The notes below the pieces were generated by a model that did not search any database, was not told the origin of the DNA, and worked only from the letters and a program-made list of their open reading frames with translations. A DNA stretch of 6,761 nucleotides from an uncultured Lachnospiraceae bacterium (GTDB lineage Bacteria; Bacillota; Clostridia; Lachnospirales; Lachnospiraceae), in assembly GCA_900549995.1 (NCBI GenBank), contig URQQ01000122.1:1-6761 (forward strand), read 5' to 3'. A program made the translations under genes and the position numbers. This document shows positions 1 through 5,731 of this stretch, in pieces; the stretch's first letter is position 1, and each line of letters begins with the position of its first letter.

Positions 1-75
1 CCGGTGGCGACATCGGACCTAGATAGATGATTGTCCAACGACATAACCCGGCTTACCGTCTTGCTTTCTGTCTCA
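1..75 (+). ncRNA. rnpB: RNase P RNA, 3' end only
   Basis: This is the 3' end of the catalytic RNA of ribonuclease P, which removes 5' leaders from tRNA precursors. The conserved tail is recognisable: CCTAGATAGATGATTGTCC at 19-37, then CGACATAACCCGGCTTAC at 39-56. This closely matches the end of E. coli rnpB, which has CCTAGATGAATGACTGTCC followed by CGACAGAACCCGGCTTAT. In E. coli the bases after GGCTTA form the 3' strand of helix P1, so CCGTCTTGCTTTCTGT at 57-72 is probably that strand here, and the 3' end is estimated at about 75. The rest of the RNA lies to the left of the window, so class A or B cannot be decided. All three + frames carry stops in the first 30 bases, as expected for a non-coding gene. 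Confidence 0.93.
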
Positions 76-101
76 ATGATAATGATATTCGGATGAATGA
101 T

Positions 102-152
102 AAAATCCCTGACAGCCTTCACAAAATGTGAAAGGTGGCCAGGGATTTTTTT
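102..152. terminator. Hairpin terminator shared by rnpB and pyrI
   Basis: A perfect 10-bp inverted repeat (102-111 with 140-149) closes an inner arm, 116-123 with 127-135, that has one bulged A and an AAA loop. On the + strand it runs into seven Ts (146-152), the form of an intrinsic terminator, and suits rnpB about 27 bases upstream. On the - strand the tail has only four Ts, but the hairpin starts right after the pyrI stop codon, so it probably also ends the pyrBI transcript, less strongly. Confidence 0.8.
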
Positions 153-585
153 AACCTTCGTATTTTTCTTCGCAGTATTTGCAGCGGTATACTTCATGCT
201 CAGGGTCGGTCAGTACAAAAACATGTTCCAGCTCCTGCTCTATGGAAGTGATACAGCGGGGATTCTTGCATTTGATGACATTTTTGATTTCATGAGGAAG
301 GCGGAGACATCTTTTCTCTACGATCTGCTCATCTTTTACAATATTGACAGTGATGTTATGGTCGATAAAACCAAGAATATCAAGGTCGATAAAATCAATG
401 GGGCATTCGATCTTAATGATATCCTTTGTGCCCATTTTACTGCTTTTTGCATTTTTTATAATTGCGACACAGCAGTCCAGCTTGTCAAGATGGAGATAGC
501 GGTAGATGTCCATACTTTTTCCTGCCTGGATGTGGTCTAATACGAAACCTTCTGTGAGGCGTCCGACATTCAATGTACTATTCAT
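151..585 (-). CDS. pyrI: Aspartate carbamoyltransferase regulatory chain
   Basis: This is the regulatory subunit of aspartate transcarbamoylase. In the enterobacterial enzyme it binds ATP and CTP/UTP and joins catalytic trimers into a heterododecamer. The N-terminal allosteric domain is recognisable, with G-x-V-L-D-H-I near residue 13. The C-terminal zinc domain keeps all four ligands as C-x4-C (C106, C111) and C-x2-C (C135, C138). I chose the second of two nearby ATGs, giving 144 residues, because AAGGGAG ends 8 bases before it but only 2 bases before the first ATG at 591; the 146-residue form is possible. The E. coli chain is about 153 residues, so the length is normal. It lies 18 bases after the pyrB stop and is clearly in the same operon. 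The catalytic partner is of the type that associates with PyrI, so feedback control by nucleotides is likely. Confidence 0.95.
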   Translation of the reverse strand: MNSTLNVGRLTEGFVLDHIQAGKSMDIYRYLHLDKLDCCVAIIKNAKSSKMGTKDIIKIECPIDFIDLDILGFIDHNITVNIVKDEQIVEKRCLRLPHEIKNVIKCKNPRCITSIEQELEHVFVLTDPEHEVYRCKYCEEKYEG

Positions 586-593
586 AATCATTG

Positions 594-600
594 CTCCCTT
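594..600 (-). promoter_or_regulatory. pyrI ribosome binding site that decides the start
   Basis: AAGGGAG read on the - strand lies in the short pyrB-pyrI gap. Its 8-base spacing favours the ATG at 585 over the ATG at 591, which is only 2 bases away. Confidence 0.7.
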
Positions 601-603
601 CTT

Positions 604-1524
604 CTATGAAACTTTAATACCAAGCAGTGTCAGGATCAGAGCCATTCTTATGTAGACACCATACTGTATCTGCTGGAAATATACGGCTCTCGGATCATCA
701 TCGACTTCTACAGAGATTTCATTGACTCTTGGAAGCGGATGGAGAACAAGCATATCGTCGCCTGCAAGTTTCATTTTCTTTTTATCAAGGATGTAGAAAT
801 CTTTCATTCTGACATAGTCTTCTTCATTAAAGAAACGTTCTTTCTGAACACGTGTCATGTAGAGAAGATCAAGTTTTGGAAGTGCTTCTTCCAGACGTAC
901 AACCTCTTCGTAAGGAATGTCGTTTTTATCAAGCACATCATTGCGGATATAACCTGGAAGACGGAGTTCTTCCGGGGAAATCAGTACAAAACGTACATTT
1001 GCGTAACGTACGAGTGCGTGGATCAGTGAATGTACGGTACGGCCGAATTTCAGATCGCCGCAAAGGCCGATCGTGAGGCCGTCAAGATGCCCCTTCAGTG
1101 AGCGGATTGTGAGAAGGTCAGTCAGTGTCTGCGTTGGATGCTGGTGTCCTCCGTCGCCGGCATTGATGACCGGTATTTTTGAATGTCTGCAGGCAACCAT
1201 CGGTGCACCTTCTTTTGGATGACGGATTGCACAGATATCTGCGTAGCAGGAAATCATGCGGATTGTATCTGACACACTTTCGCCTTTTGATGCCGAACTC
1301 GATGAAGCAGAAGAGAACCCAAGTATGCTTCCCCCAAGATTTAACATGGCTGCTTCGTGGCTCAGACGTGTGCGGGAACTTGGCTCATAGAACAGTGTTG
1401 CAAGTTTTTTACCGTCGCAGGCATGCGCATATTTGTCCGGATTGGCCTCTATATCGTTGGCCAGATCCATCAGTTCATCTAACTCCTCTACCGAAAAATC
1501 TAAAGGACTCATTAAATGTCTCAT
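604..1524 (-). CDS. pyrB: Aspartate carbamoyltransferase catalytic chain
   Basis: This enzyme condenses carbamoyl phosphate and L-aspartate into N-carbamoyl-aspartate, the committed step of pyrimidine synthesis in the cytosol. The 306 residues match the family length (about 310). The carbamoyl-phosphate site is intact: SSRTR at 49-53, K80 of the mobile loop borrowed by the neighbouring subunit, R101-H102 in IRHPKEGA, and H129-P-T-Q132 in a DGGHQHPTQT motif. The aspartate side has R162 in the GRTVHS motif, R225 in LYMTRVQKER and HPLPR at 262-266. These all correspond to the E. coli active-site residues. AGGGAGG lies 5 bases before the ATG; a second Met at residue 5 is too far from it. It is the first gene of a two-gene operon with pyrI. 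The long 5' leader with an internal terminator suggests control by attenuation. Confidence 0.97.
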   Translation of the reverse strand: MRHLMSPLDFSVEELDELMDLANDIEANPDKYAHACDGKKLATLFYEPSSRTRLSHEAAMLNLGGSILGFSSASSSSASKGESVSDTIRMISCYADICAIRHPKEGAPMVACRHSKIPVINAGDGGHQHPTQTLTDLLTIRSLKGHLDGLTIGLCGDLKFGRTVHSLIHALVRYANVRFVLISPEELRLPGYIRNDVLDKNDIPYEEVVRLEEALPKLDLLYMTRVQKERFFNEEDYVRMKDFYILDKKKMKLAGDDMLVLHPLPRVNEISVEVDDDPRAVYFQQIQYGVYIRMALILTLLGIKVS

Positions 1525-1665
1525 AGGAACCTCCCTTATTTGGTTTTATTGTATATGTTTACAAACTGTAAAGGGTTTTGGAGAAAACAGGCGGCCAGGC
1601 CTTTGGAAATATCTTCTCTGTGCGGTGCAGCATAAGTTCCGGAAATGCATGTACGGCAACTCCTG

Positions 1666-1794
1666 TTACATGAAAAAACAGACAGTTTGTGACTGTCTCG
1701 TCTTTCGAATATATAAGCCAGGGGTAAATTCCTTGGTGATTTGCCAGAGATAGAAATGTTTTGCTGCTGCATAGAAATAAAAGGTACCTGACAA
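1666..1794 (-). CDS. Candidate pyrBI leader peptide (pyrL-like), TTG start
   Basis: This is a 42-codon frame starting with TTG, ending TAA, inside the pyrBI 5' leader. Its support is position, not homology. AAAGGAGG, the strongest ribosome binding site in the leader, ends 6 bases before the TTG, and the predicted transcript start is about 24 bases upstream. The peptide begins MSGTFYFYAAAKHFYLWQ and ends QTVCFFM. The bases 1782-1771 are U-rich, nine Ts in twelve. The terminator hairpin at 1673-1698 falls entirely within the frame, whose stop follows the T tract by a few bases, so a ribosome close behind the polymerase would keep the hairpin from forming. That is the layout of the 44-residue PyrL leader of E. 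coli pyrBI, where high UTP uncouples transcription and translation and causes termination. The sequence does not resemble PyrL. The other two frames are also open here, which weakens the call. Confidence 0.5.
   Translation of the reverse strand: MSGTFYFYAAAKHFYLWQITKEFTPGLYIRKTRQSQTVCFFM
1673..1698 (-). terminator. Attenuator terminator in the pyrBI leader
   Basis: On the - strand a 7-bp stem, AGACAGT (1698-1692) with ACTGTCT (1686-1680), has the loop CACAA and is followed by a G and six Ts (1678-1673). It lies about 120 bases after the predicted pyrBI start of transcription and about 150 bases before pyrB. The stem has only three G-C pairs, so it may be a partial terminator, as suits an attenuator. 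The alternative is that it terminates the membrane protein gene upstream at 1893-2285, but it is nearly 200 bases beyond that stop with a promoter between them. Confidence 0.65.
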
Positions 1795-1824
1795 GAAGAT
1801 CCTCCTTTTTCAAACCTTTTGTCT

Positions 1825-1853
1825 ATCATATACTAAAAAGCGACAATTTTCAA
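1825..1853 (-). promoter_or_regulatory. Predicted promoter of pyrBI
   Basis: TTGAAA (1853-1848) and TATGAT (1830-1825) are separated by exactly 17 bases, and each differs from the sigma-70/SigA consensus at one position. Transcription would start near 1818. The ATG at 1829 that would give a 97-codon frame lies inside the -10 box, so that frame cannot start there on this transcript. Confidence 0.7.
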
Positions 1854-1892
1854 CTACTATATTCTGCATTTTGCTATCTCTGAAAAATGAGG

Positions 1893-2285
1893 TTACTTCA
1901 CAAGTTTTTCAAATAAAAGACCGGCTCCGAACCAGAGCGGTGCATAATCGAGGCGGATCAATCCTTTGATATTCATTTTTGCATTGCTGTAGTCCCATGG
2001 ACAGATGTCGTATTTTTTCAGGATGGAGCCTGTGAAGAATTCAACGGTAAAGATGCAGCATGTATAGATTCCTCCTCTGATCAGTGTGCTCTTATTTTTT
2101 ACCAGGCGGCAGATCGGAGACATCATTGCCGCCATTCCGTAGATTGGGAACATCCAGATAGATGTCTGTCCTACAAGTTTCAGATTCTTTTCCTGAAAAG
2201 CGTGGAATCCTGTGAAAAGGATTTCCATGCACCAGCCAACGGTGCCACAGAGTATAAATTTATTTTTCATAGAATAAGTATGCAT
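1893..2285 (-). CDS. Small membrane protein resembling the CmpB putative ABC transporter permease family
   Basis: A 130-residue hydrophobic protein with about four predicted membrane segments, roughly residues 8-27, 42-60, 68-88 and 111-127. The conserved-looking features are GW-C-ME near 17-21, WMFPIYG at 44-50, a VEFFTG motif in the third segment, then WDYSNAKMNIKGLI at 97-110. These resemble the family annotated as putative ABC transporter permease (ABC_trans_CmpB, PF06541). The transport role of that family is a database label rather than shown fact, and no ATP-binding partner is nearby. No clear ribosome binding site precedes the ATG at 2285 or the second ATG at 2270; the latter gives MKNKFILCGTVGW, a more typical beginning. 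No hairpin directly follows the stop, so its transcript may run into the pyrBI leader. It is divergent from pheA. Confidence 0.7.
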   Translation of the reverse strand: MHTYSMKNKFILCGTVGWCMEILFTGFHAFQEKNLKLVGQTSIWMFPIYGMAAMMSPICRLVKNKSTLIRGGIYTCCIFTVEFFTGSILKKYDICPWDYSNAKMNIKGLIRLDYAPLWFGAGLLFEKLVK

Positions 2286-2293
2286 AGAAAACG

Positions 2294-2322
2294 TAGATTT
2301 TATGCAGAAATTGTATTATAAT
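2294..2322 (+). promoter_or_regulatory. Possible promoter of the pheA operon
   Basis: A perfect TATAAT lies at 2317-2322, 75 bases before the pheA start. At 17-base spacing the -35 position reads TAGATT, a poor match. The box is part of the palindrome ATTATAAT, so the - strand also has a TATAAT (2320-2315) that could serve the divergent membrane gene, likewise without a good -35. I see no T-box, riboswitch or attenuator hairpin between here and pheA. Confidence 0.4.
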
Positions 2323-2397
2323 GTTTCATAACTATTCAGCTGTTTTGGAAGTACGGATGATTAGTGATGAGAATCAGCAAACTTAAGGAGAAGGATT

Positions 2398-3528
2398 ATG
2401 GCATCATTAGAAGAATTAAGAGGGAAGCTTGACGAGATAGACGAGCAGATTATTGCCTTATATGAACAGAGAATGGACATCTGCGGAGCGGTCGGAGAGT
2501 ACAAAATCGATCATGGGAAAAAGGTGTTTGATAAAAAGAGGGAAGCGCAGAAACTCGCACAGGTATCTGCGCAGGCGAAAAATGAGTTTTATAAAAAGGG
2601 GCTTACAGAACTGTTTGAACAGCTGATGTCAGGAAGCAGAAAACTTCAGTACCAGCTTCTGAATGAAAAAGGGGTACTTGGCCGTCTTCCGTTCATCGGC
2701 GTAGATGAACTTGATTATAAAGATTCCAGAATCGTGTTCCAGGGTACGGAAGGAGCTTACAGCCAGGCGGCGATGTGCAGATATTTTGGTGACGACATCA
2801 ACAGTTTCCATGTAGCGACATGGAGAGATGCAATGGAGGCGATTGAAGAAGGGTCTGCAGATTTTGCCGTCCTTCCGATAGAGAACTCTTCCGCCGGTGC
2901 CGTCAGCCAGGTGTATGATCTTTTGGTGGAATTCGAGAATTATATTGTCGGAGAGGTAATTATTCCGGTCGAACATACATTGTCAGGGCTTCCGGGAGCA
3001 GACATCAATAAGATTGAACGGGTATATTCTCACCCGCAGGCATTGATGCAAAGTGACAGATATCTGGACAGCCATGCAAACTGGCAGCAGATCAGCGTGG
3101 CGAACACAGCAGTGGCGGCGAAAAAAGTACTGGAAGATCAGGACAAGACAAAAGCGGCAATCTGCAGCGAGTATGCGTCAAAGGTTTATGGACTGGAAGT
3201 TCTGCAGAATAAGATTAATACAGACCAGAACAATTCCACCCGTTTTATTATCGTCACAAACCAGAAAATCTTTTTGAAAAATGCATCTAAGATCAGTATT
3301 TGTTTTGAAGTACCCCATGAAAGCGGATCACTTTACCACATGCTTTCTCATTTTATCTATAATGATCTGAATATGACGAAGATTGAATCAAGACCGGTAG
3401 AAGGACGTTCCTGGGAATATCGTTTCTTTGTCGATTTTGAGGGGAATATGGCAGACGGGGCCGTAAAGAATACAATCCGGGGACTCAGGGAAGAAGCAAG
3501 GAGCCTGAAGATTCTTGGGAATTATTAA
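2398..3528 (+). CDS. pheA: Bifunctional chorismate mutase / prephenate dehydratase
   Basis: This cytosolic enzyme turns chorismate into prephenate and then phenylpyruvate, the branch leading to phenylalanine. Three domains are visible in 376 residues. Residues 1-88 are an AroQ-type chorismate mutase, with R8, R25, K36, D45 and the R48-E49 pair aligning with the E. coli active-site residues. Residues 110-288 are prephenate dehydratase: FQGTEGAYSQAA at 114-125, IENSSAGAVSQVYDLL at 161-176, SHPQALMQ at 211-218 and the catalytic TRF motif at 281-283. Residues 297-376 are an ACT domain with ESRP at 330-333, the motif for phenylalanine binding, so feedback inhibition is expected. The usual GALV motif reads GSLY (310-313). 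The start follows AAGGAG with 7-base spacing. Its stop is TAA within TAATG, touching the next gene, so the two are co-transcribed. Confidence 0.96.
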   Translation: MASLEELRGKLDEIDEQIIALYEQRMDICGAVGEYKIDHGKKVFDKKREAQKLAQVSAQAKNEFYKKGLTELFEQLMSGSRKLQYQLLNEKGVLGRLPFIGVDELDYKDSRIVFQGTEGAYSQAAMCRYFGDDINSFHVATWRDAMEAIEEGSADFAVLPIENSSAGAVSQVYDLLVEFENYIVGEVIIPVEHTLSGLPGADINKIERVYSHPQALMQSDRYLDSHANWQQISVANTAVAAKKVLEDQDKTKAAICSEYASKVYGLEVLQNKINTDQNNSTRFIIVTNQKIFLKNASKISICFEVPHESGSLYHMLSHFIYNDLNMTKIESRPVEGRSWEYRFFVDFEGNMADGAVKNTIRGLREEARSLKILGNY

Positions 3529-3548
3529 TGAAAGAGAAGGAAAAGAAT

Positions 3549-4844
3549 ATGCGTACAAATGAATTGATGCTGTATAAGAATATGGAACATGAGGAAATTC
3601 TATCAGACATGACGTTTCTGATGGAAAATTATAATAATGAGTATTATAATCCTGAGGATTTGAGAGGGCTTTTGTACGAATGCGTCAACGGTCTTCTGGA
3701 ACTTGCGGGAAGCCATGGATTTGAGGGGAATCTCTGGCATACATACCTGACATTTCTGCTGGTCAATGATGAGAATTCATACAGTACTTCCTGTGAAATT
3801 GTGGGACAGGTAGAAGGTACCATTAACAAAGTTGCCCTGCATGACTTTGAGATATTTCAGGAACTGTTCACATTTGATTTTCAGGAACTGGAAAAGGCGC
3901 TGGATGCACAATGCCTGGATATGCTGTGGGAATATGAGAATATCAGCGGAAAGAGTAAAATGTTCAATCAGAGAATCCGGGACAGAATCTGTGACCTTGC
4001 GAAAAAACTTGCGGTTTCAGAGTCGGCAGAAGAGTTCAAGTCTGTGATGACAGGATTTTACAAGGAATTCGGGGTTGGCAAATATGGTCTCCATAAAGCA
4101 TTCAGAGTTGAACATATCGAGGAGGAAGGGGCAAACATTGTCCCGATTACCAATATTGCCCATGTACACCTGGATGACCTGATCGGATATGAAATACCGA
4201 AAAAGAAACTGATTGCCAATACAGAAGCCTTTGTCCAGGGCAGAAAGGCGAATAACTGTCTGCTGTTCGGAGATGCCGGAACCGGCAAGTCCACCTCGGT
4301 GAAGGCAATTCTCAACCAGTACTATGATCAGGGGCTTCGCATGATTGAAGTGTACAAGCATCAGTTCCAGGATCTCAATGATATTATTGCACAGGTGAAG
4401 AACCGAAATTACCGTTTTATCATCTATATGGATGATTTATCATTTGAAGAATTTGAGACAGAATATAAATACCTGAAAGCAGTGATCGAGGGCGGACTTG
4501 AAAGAAAGCCTGAAAATGTCCTGATTTACGCGACTTCTAACAGACGTCATCTTGTGCGTGAAGAATTTGCTGATAAAGAGGGCAGAAGAGATGACCTTCA
4601 CGCATCCGATACAGTGCAGGAGAAACTGTCATTATTTGCAAGATTCGGAGAATCCATATTTTTCGTTGCTCCGTCGAAAAAAGAGTTCCAGAAGATTGTG
4701 ATTGAACTGGCAGCAAAAAATAAGATCGAGATGCCGGAAGAGGAACTGCTTCTGGAGGCGAACAAATGGGAATTAAGCCACGGCGGATTATCAGGCAGGA
4801 CTGCGCAGCAGTTTATCAATCATCTGCTCGGTGTAAAAAAATAA
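3549..4844 (+). CDS. DUF815-family AAA+ ATPase of unknown function
   Basis: A cytosolic P-loop ATPase of the DUF815 family (PF05673). Numbering here is from the ATG at 3528 (438 residues). Residues 1-200 are a family-variable N-terminal region. The ATPase core then shows GYEIPKKKLIANTEAF near 220, Walker A GDAGTGKST at 248-256, Walker B IIYMDDLSFEE at 298-308, sensor 1 in YATSNRRHL at 334-342, EKLSLFARFG at 365-374 with a possible arginine finger R372, and sensor 2 in GGLSGRTAQQF at 419-429. All catalytic positions appear intact. I prefer the ATG at 3549 (431 residues), because GAGAAGG lies 8 bases before it; the ATG at 3528 overlaps the pheA stop as TAATG, has no ribosome binding site of its own and would need translational coupling. 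The partner or substrate is unknown; the neighbours are pheA and a lipoprotein. Confidence 0.93.
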   Translation: MRTNELMLYKNMEHEEILSDMTFLMENYNNEYYNPEDLRGLLYECVNGLLELAGSHGFEGNLWHTYLTFLLVNDENSYSTSCEIVGQVEGTINKVALHDFEIFQELFTFDFQELEKALDAQCLDMLWEYENISGKSKMFNQRIRDRICDLAKKLAVSESAEEFKSVMTGFYKEFGVGKYGLHKAFRVEHIEEEGANIVPITNIAHVHLDDLIGYEIPKKKLIANTEAFVQGRKANNCLLFGDAGTGKSTSVKAILNQYYDQGLRMIEVYKHQFQDLNDIIAQVKNRNYRFIIYMDDLSFEEFETEYKYLKAVIEGGLERKPENVLIYATSNRRHLVREEFADKEGRRDDLHASDTVQEKLSLFARFGESIFFVAPSKKEFQKIVIELAAKNKIEMPEEELLLEANKWELSHGGLSGRTAQQFINHLLGVKK

Positions 4845-4867
4845 TAAGGATAAAGGGGAAAAAGATT

Positions 4868-5683
4868 ATGAAAAAGAAAATGTACGGGGCGGCAGCCGTA
4901 TTACTTTGTGTGACTGTTATAGGAGGATGCGGGAAAAAGGCGACTCCTCAGAATCTTTTGGCTGACATGGCTAAGAATGCTGCCAAGACAGAATCAGTAT
5001 CCGGCAGTATCATGCTTGATATGGGAATGGGAACCGAACTTGGAACGGTGGGCATGAAACTTGACATGGATATGGAATCTATGAAGAAGCCGGAGGCCAT
5101 GCATATGCAGGGAAAACTCGGATTCAATTATACAGGGGTAGATATGAGCCTGGATCTTGAGATGTATGAGCTGAAGGAAGACGGCCAATATGTCGTTTAT
5201 GCATCGTCAAATGGGGTGTGGACGAAAGAAGCGTCTGAGGAAGATGAAATCAGTTTTCAGGCGGGAGCGTTTAATGACTTGGATGATATGGCAGATTCCT
5301 TTACACTTTCAGAAGAAAAAACCGAAGTGGAAGGGAAGGAATGCTTTGAATTGAAGGGAGAGTTTAAAGGCGAAGATCTTGGCGATCTGATCGACCCTTC
5401 AATGCTGGGAGAACTTGGAGCAGGGGAAGGCATTTCGGAAGATATGTTTGACGATGTAACAATACCATGTACTCTTGAGATTTATTCGAAGACGATTCTG
5501 CCGGCAAGGATTACAATGGATATGTCTGATGCGCTGAAAGATCTTGGAGATGAGACGGCATCAATTGAAAGGATCAGTGTGAGTATGACCTTTAAAGAAT
5601 ATGACAAGGTCAAAGAAATTAAGCTTCCGGAGGAAGCTAAAAATGCACAGTCCATATCGGATGATGAGATGCCGGAGGAATGA
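4868..5683 (+). CDS. Met-rich secreted lipoprotein, LppX/DUF6612-like
   Basis: A 271-residue lipoprotein. MKKK is followed by a hydrophobic stretch and the lipobox VIGGC, so cleavage and lipidation should occur at C21, anchoring it to the outer face of the membrane. The mature part reads as alternating beta-strands, as in LolA/LppX-fold proteins such as the DUF6612 group; this is by pattern only and the ligand is unknown. Nine Met lie within residues 49-80 in M-x-M spacing, followed by acidic stretches and a DDEMPEE tail. The true start is the ATG at 4868, with AAAGGGG a suitable distance upstream; the longer in-frame ATG at 4766 lies inside the ATPase gene and would bury the signal peptide. 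It begins 23 bases after the ATPase stop and is the last gene before the terminator. Confidence 0.85.
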   Translation: MKKKMYGAAAVLLCVTVIGGCGKKATPQNLLADMAKNAAKTESVSGSIMLDMGMGTELGTVGMKLDMDMESMKKPEAMHMQGKLGFNYTGVDMSLDLEMYELKEDGQYVVYASSNGVWTKEASEEDEISFQAGAFNDLDDMADSFTLSEEKTEVEGKECFELKGEFKGEDLGDLIDPSMLGELGAGEGISEDMFDDVTIPCTLEIYSKTILPARITMDMSDALKDLGDETASIERISVSMTFKEYDKVKEIKLPEEAKNAQSISDDEMPEE

Positions 5684-5694
5684 TGAAATACTGA

Positions 5695-5731
5695 AAAATC
5701 AGGCAGGTGGTTAATCCACCTGCCTGATTTT
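5695..5731. terminator. Perfect 16-bp bidirectional terminator
   Basis: 5695-5710 pairs without mismatch with 5716-5731 around the loop TTAAT. Four As precede and four Ts follow the GC-rich core, so it reads as an intrinsic terminator from both sides. It ends the pheA-ATPase-lipoprotein transcript (+) and the rqcH transcript (-). One arm is coding: it specifies the last residues of rqcH, whose stop codon lies in the loop region at 5711-5713. Confidence 0.93.

Noticed and set aside
1..128. An open - strand frame running from GTG at 128 to the window edge
   Set aside because: It covers the antisense strand of the rnpB tail and of the hairpin; the match to RNase P RNA explains the sequence better.
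97..540. A 147-codon + strand open frame opposite pyrI
   Set aside because: It is antisense to a clear pyrI gene, begins inside the terminator hairpin and shows no recognisable family; it is a shadow.
1584..1602. A second terminator-like hairpin (AGGC/GCCT then four Ts) on the - strand before pyrB
   Set aside because: The stem is only four base pairs; too weak to call.
1561..1690. A 9-base complement between the attenuator arm (1682-1690) and 1561-1569
   Set aside because: A 9-bp inverted repeat is not rare by chance in a leader of this size, and the second arm is transcribed after the termination point.
1559..1813. An 84-codon TTG-start frame in the pyrBI leader
   Set aside because: The TTG is only about five bases from the predicted transcript start and has no properly spaced ribosome binding site.
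1536..1829. A 97-codon frame starting at ATG 1829 upstream of pyrB
   Set aside because: Its start codon overlaps the predicted -10 box of the pyrBI promoter and has no ribosome binding site.
2323..2397. A T-box or aromatic amino acid attenuator before pheA
   Set aside because: The leader is only about 70 bases, with no hairpin, T-box motif or Phe-rich short frame.
4766..4867. An extended lipoprotein start at ATG 4766
   Set aside because: It lies inside the ATPase gene and would place 34 residues before the lipoprotein signal peptide; ATG 4868 has its own ribosome binding site.
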